A stretch of DNA of 64,000 nucleotides from assembly GCA_027924645.1 (NCBI GenBank), contig BSBN01000039.1, positions 24,154,001-24,218,000 on the forward strand, in the 5' to 3' direction. Both the position numbers and the translations under genes were made by a program. This DNA comes from Cunninghamia lanceolata (lineage: Eukaryota > Streptophyta > Pinopsida > Cupressales > Cupressaceae). Positions 23,106 to 33,408 of the stretch are shown here, in pieces (position 1 is the first letter of the stretch; the number at the start of each line of letters is the position of its first letter). The notes under the pieces were generated by a model. It worked only from the letters and a program-made list of their open reading frames with translations, had not been told where the DNA came from and ran no database searches.

Positions 23106-24260
23106 TGGGGTTCTCTAGGTATAGAACCAACAAAGATGCATACTGTTGATTGGGTCATCGAACAGCTCACCTTCTGATGTAGCTAACTGGTATGCTCCTG
23201 ATCCATAAGCAGCAATGATTACATAAGGACCAAGCCAGTTGGGTTCAAACTTTCCTTTCTTCTCCTGATCCTGCTTATTGTGGGGATTTTACTTGAGCAC
23301 TAGATCACCAACATTAAAGACCCTTAGACAGACTCTATGGTTATAACTTCATGACATTCTTTGTTGGTAGGATTTGAGATGGTTGAAAGCATTCTGTCGT
23401 TTCTCCTCCAACAGTTCTAACTCCTGTAGTCTGGAAACTCTGTAGTCCTCATCAGTTATTAGACCTTTTAATGACACCCTCAAAGATGGTAACTCCACCT
23501 CAATGGGAAAAATGGCTTCAGAACCATAGACGAGGGCATATGGTGTGGTTCCTGTGGGAGTGTGTATGTTGGTTCGATAGGCCCATAGAACAGGATTTAA
23601 CTGCATGTGCCAATCGCAACCGGTGTCATTGACAGTTTTCTTGAGGATTTTCAAGATGGTTTTGTTGGATGCCTCTACCTGACTATTGCCTTGGGGGTAA
23701 TATGGGGTAGAGAAGTGGTGTTAGATTTGGAATTTGTCACAGAGCTCTTAGACATCCTAGTTTTTGAAGGGTTTTCCATTATCCGTGACTATGGATGAGG
23801 GAATTCTGTATCGACAAATGAGGTAATTAAGAATGAAGGAGGCAATTTGCTTGCCTGTGACAGTAGTGAGTGGAATGGCTTCAATCCACTTGGTAAAATA
23901 TTCAGTGGCGGTTATGATGAACTTGTCATTATTGGATGATGGAGGGTGGATTTTGCCCAAAAGGTTGAGTCCCCACTGACAAAAGGGCCAAGGTGTCGTT
24001 AAAGGTCATAGTTCCTAAGTTGGTGCATGGATGAGGTTACCAGGAATCTGACACTGCTTGCATTTCTTAATAAAATGATACAAATATGTTTCTATGTTCG
24101 GCCAATAGTATCCCAAATGCATGAGTTTCTTAGCTAAGGTAGGACCACTAGAGTGTGATCTGCAAATTCCTTCATGTACTTCTCATAAGGTAGTTTGAGA
24201 TTCATCACGTTCAAGACATATGAGTAAAGTACCATCCAGACCTCGGCGGTAAAGGGTTTC
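23106..24260 (-). pseudogene. Tat element integrase, decayed
   Basis: In element order: a zinc-binding region ending KKCKQCQIPG near 24060-24080, then the catalytic core with KFIITATEYFTKWIEAIPLT (23860-23930) and IVTDNGKPF (about 23770). Next are LWAYRTNIHTPTGTTPYALV near 23550-23610 and YGSEAIFPIEVELPS. The C-terminal part is WLGPYVIIAAYGSGAYQLA and INSMHLCWFY near 23110. The D-x-D-x-E core is recognisable in part: the first D has become E in TATEYFTKW (usually TDYFTKW), and TDNG keeps the second. Stops and frame changes occur around 23340, 23660-23750 and 23960-24200. Integrase would insert the element DNA. Confidence 0.85.
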
Positions 24261-24539
24261 AGCTATAATGGTATAATGGGATGTTTGGCGGATAAAGGTT
24301 TGGCATTAGTTATTGGATAAGTCAGGTGGTAAGGTGTTATCCTTGAGGTAAGTATAAATTTTACCATACAATGGTGAATCAGATCCAACTAGGAGGCAAA
24401 TGGATTGTGTTCAGGGACATCATAAGATGGTTGCATGACTGACTCCACCAAGAACTCAAAATGTGACTCATTCTCTGGTATCTCGAGAAGCGAGGTAATG
24501 GTTGCCATGGCATCTACTGCTTTGTTCTCTATATGAGGA

Positions 24540-24930
24540 ATCTACTCTAAGGATATTATCACAAAGTATCCTTTAAAATCATCTATCATACGCTTATATG
24601 GTATTAGCTTGTCATCTTTCATCTGATGGTCATCATTCACTTGGTTAATCACTAGTTGTGAATCTCCATAGACATATAGTTCTTTCACTTTCCACTCTGT
24701 TGCCATCTTAAGACCAATGACTATGGCCTCATACTCTACTATGTTGTTTGTGCAAGGAAAAAGCAGGTGATAAGACTTAGGTATTGTATCACCTTGAGGA
24801 GTGACAAATACGATTCCTACCCCCAATCCATGGTTTGTGTAAGAGCCATCAAAGTATAGCTGCCATGAATGTGTTGTGATATTGAGAATTGATTCATTGG
24901 GGAACTCAAATGTCATTGGAGTGGTATCTT
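24540..24930 (-). pseudogene. Second (archaeal-type) RNase H of the Tat element
   Basis: A separate RNase H domain lies after the RT-linked one. It reads WQLYFDGSYTNHGLGVGIVF near 24855-24800, then NNIVEYEAIVIGLKMATEW, LYVYGDSQLVINQVNDDHQM and a C-terminal YKRMIDDFKGYF. The catalytic Asp (YFDGS), Glu (VEYEA) and Asp (YGDSQ) are all present. Tat-lineage elements are known for having acquired this extra RNase H. The segment lies inside a 191-codon open stretch (25117-24542), one of the best preserved parts of pol. Confidence 0.88.
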
Positions 24931-24959
24931 GCAATGGTGCTTTTTCCAACTGATCTGCG

Positions 24960-26235
24960 ATGATCTGACCTTTGATAACTTTCTTATCCACATATTCTAT
25001 GTCATACTCACTTAGTAGCATTATCCATTTTTCTAGGTGGCCTGTGAGACCTGCTTTGCTTAACAAGTACTTGAGTGGATCGATCTTTGCAATTAGCTTG
25101 ATGGAATGTGCAAGCATGTAATGGCATAGTTTTGGGAAGCAAAAACCACAGCAAGATAAGATCTTTTGATTTGAGAATATTGTAATTCATACCCTACCAA
25201 TTTGCAACTGATGTAGTTGATTGCCCTTTCCTTGACTTCATAGTCTTGTTGCGCTAAAAGGGCTTCCAGAGCTGTTGGTGTAGCAGAAATGTAAAGATAC
25301 GGTGGCTTGCCTTGGATAGGTGGCATCAAGATAGGTGGATTCATGAGATACTCCTTCAATTTGTGAAAGCCTTCTTCACACTTCTCATCCCATCTAAATG
25401 GAATGTTCTTATGCAGGAGATGAGTGAAAGGTTGACACTTGTGCGCCAGTTGTGAGATAAACTAACAGATTGCCTATAATTTTCCCTGCAAAGATCTTAG
25501 TTGGGTGATGTTCTTTGGTGGTGGCATCTCCATGATAGCTTTGACTTTCACCAGATCGACCTCAATTCTATTTGCCGATACTATGAAACCTAAGAGTTTG
25601 CCGGAGGTGACCCCAAACACACACTTTTTTTGATTCAATCAAAACTTGAATTGTTCTAGCCACTGAAAGATTTTCTCTAGGACATCTAAGTGAGACTCCC
25701 TTGTAAGTGACTTGGCAAGGATGTCATCTACATAGTCTTCCATGGTGATGTGCATCATGTCATGGAAGATAGTAGTCATTGCACGTTGGTATGTTGCTCC
25801 TGCATTCTTCAACCCAAATGGCATGACGTTTCAGTAGAAGGTACCTCATGGACAAGTGAATGTCATCTTATGTTGATCCTCTAGCACTATTTTAATTTGG
25901 TTGTATCTGGAGAAACCATCCATAAGAGAGAGCATAGTCTGTCCAGTTGTTAAGTCTATGATGATGTCAATGTTGGGCAATGGGAAATCATCCTTGTGAC
26001 AGGCCTTGTTGAGATCTCGAAAGTCATTACACAATCTGACTCTACCATCTAGTTTTGATAACGGTACAATGTTTGATACCAACTTCAGATAGTCAATTGC
26101 TTTGATGAACCCAATATCCAGTAGCTTCTTTAGTTCCTCTTTGATTAGCAATGTGACATGTGGATACATTTTCGAGAGTTTTTGTTTAACGCTGGGTTTA
26201 ACTCTAGGATCTAGTGGTAGATGATGCAAGATCAA
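24960..26235 (-). pseudogene. Tat element reverse transcriptase and RT-linked RNase H, decayed
   Basis: RT opens HHLPLDPRVKPSVKQKLSKM, then a conserved segment KLDGRVRLCNDFRDLNKACH with KDDFPLP. MDGFSRYNQIKI follows, then MPFGLKNAGATYQRAMTTIF and the catalytic YVDDIL (near 25720; usual YVDDML/YIDDM). The thumb reads KLLGFIVSANRIEVD with NITQLRSLQGKL. The RT-linked RNase H-like segment runs PPYLYISATPTALEALLAQQ, then GYELQYSQIKRSYLAVVFA and DPLKYLLSKAGLTGHLEKW. Several single stops are present, for example after TFTCP and before the thumb. A one-base frame change near 25100-25125 separates the two halves of the RNase H region. Confidence 0.9.
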
Positions 26236-26244
26236 GTCTGGATC

Positions 26245-28520
26245 TTACCTGACCATATCTTTATAGGACCAAGCAAAGTTGCCCTGTTTATTTTTTAAGA
26301 AGGGTACAAATTTTGTCTTTTTTGGCAGAGAGAGAGACTTAGCAAAGTGTATGATCTTTGGGTCATCTTCTGTGCCGATGTTAATAGGTTCTATAGGTTC
26401 TACCACAATTTGTGACTTCTCCTGATACATGTCATTGGGGAGAGTATCAAGCCTTCCATCATCTGGCACCTCAAAGAGGTTTTCACCATCAGATGCGTCC
26501 TTTATTTTTACTTTTTTGGGATCTAACACTGTTGCAGAGCAGTTTTCACCATTAGATCCACGTTTGATTTTTATATTTTTGCAACCGAAAGGCTTGGCAC
26601 CCTCTCCAAAATAAGACACGGTATTGAGTTCTATGGCAAAGCCAACTTTATGATCTCCCATAGGTAGGTGGTCTCTTAGTTCCACGAAATCAATGTAGGC
26701 ATTGTTGTTTTGGAACGTGTCTAGTTGAGGGGATCCTTGTAGATTCCAATCGATAAGCTTGGGATGTACTAGGGGGAGGGGATCGATAGGTTGATCTGAT
26801 TCAGTGGGTGTGATGTTAAGGATGGATACATGATTAGGATTGGGAATGATAGGAACAAGGTCTGTGATGGTACTTTCCTCAAGATTATTTATCACGTGTG
26901 AACTCTGACCTTCCTCGTAAGTTGTTCTCTCTGGAATGGGAGAATCACACTCTATTGGTCTAGGCCTTAGGGTTTGTCCCTCACGGTAGGGGCTATAGGT
27001 GCGAATGGTATCGATTCCTTTGTCTTCATAGGAATGTTCTAAAAGGTCATCCCATTCATACTCATTAGAATTTGTATCACTATCCTACTAGAGGTTATGG
27101 ATCTGTTCCACAAAATAAGTAGTAGCCTTAGCTTTGCCTTTGCCTTTGTCTTTGTATCCTGGCCCTCTTGTGTCCCAGGCCGATGAGGATGAAGAGGGTT
27201 GAATGGGTTTAGTTATCCCTTCTTTTCTTAGGTTGATGGGACCCTGTCTTTCATAGCCCATTCTGTGTAAGATAGATTGACCACGCCCATAGATTTATGT
27301 TGGGAGCTTTGGTTGTTTGTCTCATGGTGTGTCATCTTCGTCTATGTAGATCCATTGTAGAACATATCTTTCCTCGCTTTCATCTGATAGGGTACCCCAT
27401 TTGACAAAGGGGGCTTTGGGAGGTTCAAGAGGAGAAGATGGTTTTGGGAAGGGTGTAGGTCACCCAAAGGACTTTGAAGATGGAGGCATTTTGGCTAAGC
27501 AAAGGGAATACTCAATGGAGTACTCTCCTACCCTTGTTTCTGCAATCTTGACTTTCTTCTCTTTGGCCTTTAATGTGGAAGCTTGGGAGCTAGAATCATG
27601 CTGGGAGGTGTAAGATGTGGAAGCTCTATTATTAGGGATGATGACATCTAGCCTTGATTGTATAGTGTTACAGTGTTGAAAAGGATCAGGGTCACCTTGG
27701 ATGGTGATCTGTCGGCTATTGTGAGGGAACTTGATACATTGGTGATATGTGGAAGGCACATCTTTCATGGCATGTATCCAAGGCCTACCTAGGAGAATGT
27801 TATAGGTAAGCTCCATGTCAAGGAATTGACAAACAACCTCTTTCTCCACTGGTCCAATTCTTAATGGTAACACCACAGTTCCTTTGGTTGTCCATTCTTC
27901 TTCATCATAGGCTTTTATTGTGATCTTCTTTCTACGATCTACTACATTTTTAGAGAACCCCAATGTAAGGATTAATTTAATTGTACAAATATTCAAACCT
28001 GCTCTTCCATCAATGAGAACCCTTTTGATGTGATTTTTATTAACGAAGGCCTCAATATGTAATGATGCGTTATGGGGTTGAGATACGAATAGATTATCTT
28101 GCTTAGTGAATGATAGGATGTTAGGTGAGGTAAGATGACCTACCATGGCTTGAAACTTCTCTTGGTCTAGGTTGGTGGGCACAGTGGTTTCCACTAGGGC
28201 TTTATCGAGAATCACTTTGTGGGATGGTGATAGACGCAACAACTCTAGTATGGATATATGGGCTGGAGTCTTTTGTAGTTGGTCAATGACATTGTACTAG
28301 TGGTGGGTAAATGGTGAGGATGATGACCTTGGAGGGAGTGTGTGCATGGTGACTTTTTTGCTATGGGTGGTGATGTTGCAATCATAGTTGGCGTTGGAAT
28401 CTAATTGTTTGTTGAACATGAGCACATTGATTTGTGGGATATGATTTGATATGGAATTAACAGTGTACTCGAATGGCATGTTTGTGTAATTTGCATCACT
28501 GTTCCCATTATTGTGATTTT
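26245..28520 (-). pseudogene. Tat element protease and protease-RT linker
   Basis: The aspartic protease core reads KRVLIDGRAGLNICTIKLIL near 28010-27950. The catalytic D is kept but the following residue, Gly in most relatives, is Arg. The C-terminal protease segment is the lineage-typical ELTYNILLGRPWIHAMKDVP near 27800. A linker of about 400 codons follows with Lys/Gly, Ser and acidic stretches, open from 26895 to 26245 and broken by stops between 27460 and 26896. The protease and RT share one frame, different from the gag frame. In life a frame change or splicing would have been needed to connect gag to pol. Confidence 0.85.
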
Positions 28521-28558
28521 GTCAATTGTTGTTGTTCTTCTTCTTCTTCCTATCATGG

Positions 28559-29986
28559 TTAAGGAGCGGATCCTTGTGATTCGTTAGATGGATGGTCTTT
28601 TGTGCCGAAAATAGTTTGGTCTAACAAGTCTTGTATGACATTTTTTAGATGAATACAGTCATTAGTTTTATGTCCTTTTCCCCTATGATACTCACAGAAA
28701 TCAGTATCTTTCCACCAAGGAGGTTTGACTTGAGGTTCATAGTCTCTTGTGACAGGAAGGGTGATCTCATTGTTTGCCAACAACTTTCTCAAAGCGGACT
28801 CATATGACTCCCCAAGTGGTGTAATTTTTCATCTAGGAGGATAGTTGTACCATTGTCTCAATTCGTTTGACGAAGGTTTGCTCGGTGTTGCATTGTTTAA
28901 GGCTCCTGTGAGATTGAAAATTGGTTGTTTAGGAGCCACTACTTTAGCATCAACCACTCCATCATTGACAATATTCTTGTTCTTGGTCCAGAATTTCAAC
29001 TTCTCTATGGTATAGTTTAAGTTAGGGGTGTCTTTGAACAATTTTATTTATCCTTTTGCAATCATAGCTTTTTCGATGAATAACCCCATCTCAATTACTT
29101 TCGTGAATGAGGTAGGGCATTGGATTTGAATTTGGTAGCTTAGATCGGGGTTGAGGTTATGGACAAACATTTCTGTCATTTGTTTCTCAGGGACATGATA
29201 TGAGAACTTGCTCACGAGTTGCCTCCACCTTTGTAAGAAAGCGGTGAAGGATTCGCCGCTCTTTTGTTTTGAGTTACAAAGGTCTAACATGGATACCTCA
29301 TGTTTGATGTTGTACAAGAAATGCGTGACAAATTTGTTTACTAACTTGTCAAAGGTACAGATACCTGGGGGTAGTTGAGAGAACCACTCCATGGCTTGAA
29401 CTCGTAGAGATCTAGGGAAGAGTCTCATGAGAAAGGTTTCATTGTGGACAACCTCTAGACATGCGGCGCTGAATTCTCTAATATGGTCTCTAGGGTCACC
29501 CTTTCCTCTATACTTGTCAAATTTTGGCACTTCAAATCTAAGGGGAAAGGGGATCATTTTCAAGCTCTTATTGAAGGGATATGGCGAGATATTCTCCAAT
29601 GAATAGTGTTTAGTGGATGTCCCTATATGGAGGTCCACTAATTGTTGTTGTAAGGTTTGGACTTGTTTTGTCAACATATCTAGAGGCGTGGTTGAATCTA
29701 TGGTTTTCTTGCCTTTGTCTGTATCTAGGGTTCTGTCCTCGTGCATTCTATTTTCATGGATTCTTTCTTCCTCAGTTTCCTTCAAAGTTGTGACATCAAA
29801 GTCTTTGGGGAGCTTAACTCCTTGGTTTGTTAGGTGGAGGAAGAATTTGTTAGGGTTTTGGTTAAGCACTTTATCCATCATGCATTGAAATTTTTGGACA
29901 TGGAGGGCTTCTTGTAAGTCTTCATGAGATATCTCCTCATCACTATCGTGAGGGGAGGAGACTACCTTGTCAGACGTTTCAGCCAT
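28559..29986 (-). pseudogene. Tat element gag
   Basis: The start ATG at 29986 opens MAETSDKVVSSPHDSDEEIS, then a Gln-rich coiled-coil-like segment (MLTKQVQTLQQQLVDLHIG). The retrotransposon gag core follows: PKFDKYRGKGDPRDHIREFS, LFPRSLRVQAMEWFSQLPPG and LVNKFVTHFLYNI with FTAFLQRWRQLVSK. The first 312 codons are open to 29048. The same frame then continues past a TAA into FKDTPNLNYTIEKLKFW and, after another stop, into an open segment 28792-28559. That segment carries the nucleic-acid-binding motif FCEYHRGKGHKTNDCIHLK. Gag would form the particle that packages element RNA. The gag frame is the least damaged part of the element. Confidence 0.9.
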
Positions 29987-30539
29987 TTCAAGTTATTTTT
30001 GTTTTTGTGATATAGTTAGTACCATGCAAGGTGATGTGGAATGGGGTGGGGTGATATTGGATGCTTTGTCAAGATGTGCTCAGATGTTGTATTGAAGGGG
30101 ATACTTGTGGTGACAAGATTTCGACAAGGGTTTTCTTTGATCAATGGTTTCAAACAAACTAGTTGAGAAAAAATGGTAGTCACAAATAAGGATGGTGTGT
30201 AATCCGATTATTTGATAGAGACTAGTTTTGTACCCAACACACTAGTGAAGTTCTGAGAGAGAAGGATGATAGATCCTAATAGTGGAGACTTACTAGGGAT
30301 GTTTGAGTTTGATATGATCTAAAATTGCCTTGTTGTAACCTGGTTTTGATACTTTGATTCGGTTTTGGGAAGTTTTTTGGGAATTTTTGGATGAGGTGAT
30401 TGTTGGAAAAGTGGGTATGTCACATAAATGAATGAGATAGGTGAATTGTACAGTTAATCTAATCTCAAAAACTGAAACACGACTGAAATAGGTACTTAGA
30501 AAGGTAGATGTTTTTCTCAGAAAATGTATGGAATAGCTC

Positions 30540-30795
30540 ACTGTGATAGATGCGCAAGAATAGAGTGTATATGCATAGCAATAGGAACCAAATGCATAGG
30601 ACTGGTGAAAAGTAGATGCGCCAGAATAGAGGACAAATGTGTAGTAATAGGGTGTATATGCACAAGACTAGTGAAAGACAAATGCATAGTAGAACAGTGT
30701 AAAAGCACCGCAAGATTGAGCAAATGCGCAACAAAGAGCAGATGTGCCGCAAGGTGGAGCAGATGTGCTACAAGATGGAGCAAATGCGTAGATCT
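30540..30795 (-). repeat. ~20-bp motif array 2 (gag leader)
   Basis: On the plus strand the units read GATGCGCAAGAATAGAG, ATGCATAGCAATAGG, AAATGCATAGG, GATGCGCCAGAATAG, AAATGTGTAG and AAATGCGCAACAAAGAGC, spaced about 20 bp. In element (minus) sense this is TGCGCATTTG-like, the same unit as array 1. Confidence 0.75.
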
Positions 30796-31979
30796 GGTTG
30801 TTTTGCCTAGTTTTGACTACTTTTTAACTTTGGATAAGGCACGTTTCTCAATGTTTTTGGGTTTTCTTGTTTGAATTCTATTCTACCTAATTTGTTCTTT
30901 GATTTATGGCAAGAAAGACACAACACACACAAAGAATATTTTCATGATTTGTTGATTTTTTTTAGATTTTTGACTTTTTTGACTAAAAGCAAGTACAAAT
31001 CCTAGGATGGTAAGGGCAATATTCAATGATTTCCAACTTAGTTTTTACACCAGCCACTTGCATAAAGGCAGACAACTAATAGCTTGGTAGCACCGGCTCC
31101 CCTCCACAGCACTTACTTCTCACGCATACCAAGCTATAGTTCCTCCAAAGAGTTGAACTTTTCTATCTCTACACTAAATGAGTGTATGACGTTGGACAAC
31201 TCTGGAGAATGGTTACCTCCTATGTCACCGAATAGGGGATTTTGGCTTCTAAAACAATGGATATGTAGTAAGGGCAACCGTTCAAGTGGTTATACGTGCG
31301 ACAATGCTACTCTCTGTTATGGAGTCTCCCAGCCTACAAGGGTTGCACCTTGTGGGGTTTTGGGGGAGGTTGGCTATCGATATAACTAATCCGCACACGT
31401 TGCTTGAAGCTTTCACCTCAAATATAATTTATTTATAGTGGATCAGAAGAGCTTGGCACTAGCTCATTAGCACTTAAGATCATCCTGTTTGGAAAGAAGG
31501 AATTCCAAGGGCAGGCCTCTCTAAAGGAAACACATGCAAAATGATGATTCTACCATTTTGGTTACCCAGTTAAGGGGAGAGCATAGTCCTATCATCATTC
31601 CAAATTCACAAAAAACACTGGTTCTTTCCTCCTAGTTAAAAATAAAAAAACTAAATGAGTTATTCTATTTGGGCACACAAGATTTGTTAACTTTGAAAGC
31701 AATTTGTTCAATTTTAAATCATCCTAGTTGGGACTATGTTCAAGTTGTGATGTAAAAAGATCAATTTACTTCCCTCCTATTTAGATCTAGATGAGATTTT
31801 GCATGAACAAGCTCAATTTACTTCTGTTTACTTCTGTTTCCAATTAGAACTAAATGAGATTCAAAAATGCAACTATATGACTAACCAGCTCTTAACCTGC
31901 AAGGTAGATCTGAGAATATTCTTGCAATTGGTGTTAGCATTAGAGATTTCTCAAGAAACAACTCAAAAAATGTAGTAGA

Positions 31980-32275
31980 ATGGATGCATAGAAACAGAGA
32001 GTAAATGTAGAGAATAGATGTACAGATCTGATAAATGCATAGTTAAAGACAATACATGCGCTGAAACAATGAACAGAAGTGCAGAGCTAATAAATGTGCA
32101 GTTATAGGGAGTAGATGCACTTAAATAGAGAATAGATGCACCGATATGATGTATGCATAGAAACAAAGAGTAAATGCACTGAAATAGGGAGTAAATGCGC
32201 ATCTCAGACAGATGCGCAGAAACAAAGAGTAAATGCATTGCAGAATGTATTAGATGTGCAAGAACGTCCTGTGTA
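31980..32275 (-). repeat. ~20-bp motif array 3 (gag leader)
   Basis: On the plus strand the units read GATGCATAGAAACAGAGAG, TAAATGCATAG, ACATGCGCTGAAAC, TAAATGTGCAG, GATGCACTTAAATAG, TAAATGCGCATC and GATGCGCAGAAACAAAGAG, with ~19-20 bp spacing. It lies just inside the primer-binding site. Confidence 0.75.
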
Positions 32276-32322
32276 CAGATTCTAACACACAAAAACTCAA
32301 TTTTGAAGTTAGATTTGGGGCA

Positions 32323-32340
32323 AGGCCCCACAGTGGCGCA
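32323..32340 (-). other. Primer-binding site candidate of the Tat element
   Basis: In element sense the sequence after the 5' LTR is five T residues, then TGCGCCACTGTGGGGCC. This resembles TGGCGCC-type primer sites used by many plant Ty3 elements, with one G missing. I do not assign the tRNA. Confidence 0.5.
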
Positions 32341-32345
32341 AAAAA

Positions 32346-33403
32346 TGTTACGAAAAAATATGGAGATAATATCAATAATCAATAATAACTGAATAGAAAT
32401 TGAAATAATCAAGATTCAAACACAAAGAACGATACCTTGCAAACCTTAGTATTTCATGGCTTCCATTGTTTTCCTATATCAAATTGATCTTTCGTATGAA
32501 TGAAGCCCTCAAAAGGTGCACTTCCTTTCTTTTTTCTTCAAGATGACAATAGAGAACGGCTATGATAGTTCTTGCAATGAAGAGGATCTTCAATACAATG
32601 CAAATGGTGATGATGGTGATAGTTTATCACAATCTATGAAAGGATTGGTGCCAAAGGCGCGTTGTGATTCCTGTAGAGTAAGTTTATAAAAGCTTGGATG
32701 AATGAAATGGAGGAATAGGGTTGTATTTATAGACTTGTGAGAGAGAAGATCAATGGTGTAGAATGAATAAGAAGATCAATGGTTAAGGAAATTTGAGAGG
32801 ATGTGCGCGAATAGGAAGAGTACAAGTGTCCAAGCTTCTTCATGCACTAGAGGAGTTAACATAATAGATTGAAGAGTTAACTAATTTGATTAATTAGTTA
32901 ACAGAAAAGACTAACTAGTTAACTGATTTGATTTATGAGTTAACTAATTGGAACTGGAGGATAAATAGGACATGTGGGTGAGGGAACAATTAATTAAATA
33001 TTAAAATATTTAATTACATGTGCACATGGACTAATTGAATTATTTTTGGTGTTAATTCAATTTTTAGAAGAAATAGACAACTTAAATAAATGTTTGGATT
33101 TATTTAAATATAGAGGATGGTTTAAGTTTAGAAGAATTTAATTAAATAATTTGGCATTATTTAATTTAGAATGACTTTGGAATTTAGAAGAGCTAATTAA
33201 ATAATTTGGTATTATTTAATTTAGAGTGACATTAGAAGAATTTTGGAAGATTTAATTAAATAAATGATTTTATTTAATTTTGTGGAAGAATGTGAATCAA
33301 ATAAATAAATTGATTTATTTATTTATTGATAGAGGAATTTAAAGTGGAATAAACATTTGAAATATTTATTTAGATAAAGTCGTGTCATTTTTAGGTGTAT
33401 ACA
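32346..33403 (-). repeat. 5' LTR of the Tat element
   Basis: Direct repeat of 16620-17683. In element sense it holds a TATA-like TATAAATA (plus-strand 32724-32731, followed by CAACCCTA), which would place the transcript start about 30 bp further on, near 32690-32700. It ends against the duplication ATAAT and resumed LINE B sequence. Confidence 0.95.
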
Positions 33404-33408
33404 ATAAT

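Larger units (their letters stand above)
29987..32322. other. 5' leader of the Tat element
   Basis: About 2.3 kb between the primer site and the gag ATG, with no gag or pol-like coding. It contains two arrays of a ~20-bp motif (30540-30795 and 31980-32275). Between about 31080 and 31390 is a GC-richer block with an open plus-strand frame of 101 codons and no recognisable motif. Another purine- and A-rich region lies at 31600-31800. Confidence 0.65.
16620..33403 (-). mobile_element. Ty3/gypsy retrotransposon, Tat type, with antisense PMD gene
   Basis: A 16.8-kb element flanked by LTRs of 1064 bp (16620-17683) and 1058 bp (32346-33403), each TGTTAC...TATACA. The target duplication is CTAAT (16615-16619) against ATAAT (33404-33408). 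Removing the element with one duplication copy makes LINE B read through in frame, which proves the boundaries. Transcription sense is minus: leader 30000-32345, gag 29986-28559, protease to integrase about 28500-23110. A long 3' region follows, containing a plus-strand plant mobile domain gene at 17973-20747. Dual RNase H domains, the RPWIH-type protease and extra antisense coding capacity are features of the Tat lineage. LTRs differ at about 45-50 of ~1,055 positions by eye, mostly transitions. Confidence 0.93.

Noticed and set aside
31084..31389. 101-codon plus-strand frame in the Tat leader
   Set aside because: It lies antisense in a GC-richer leader block with no motif or promoter. It was kept only as part of the leader description.
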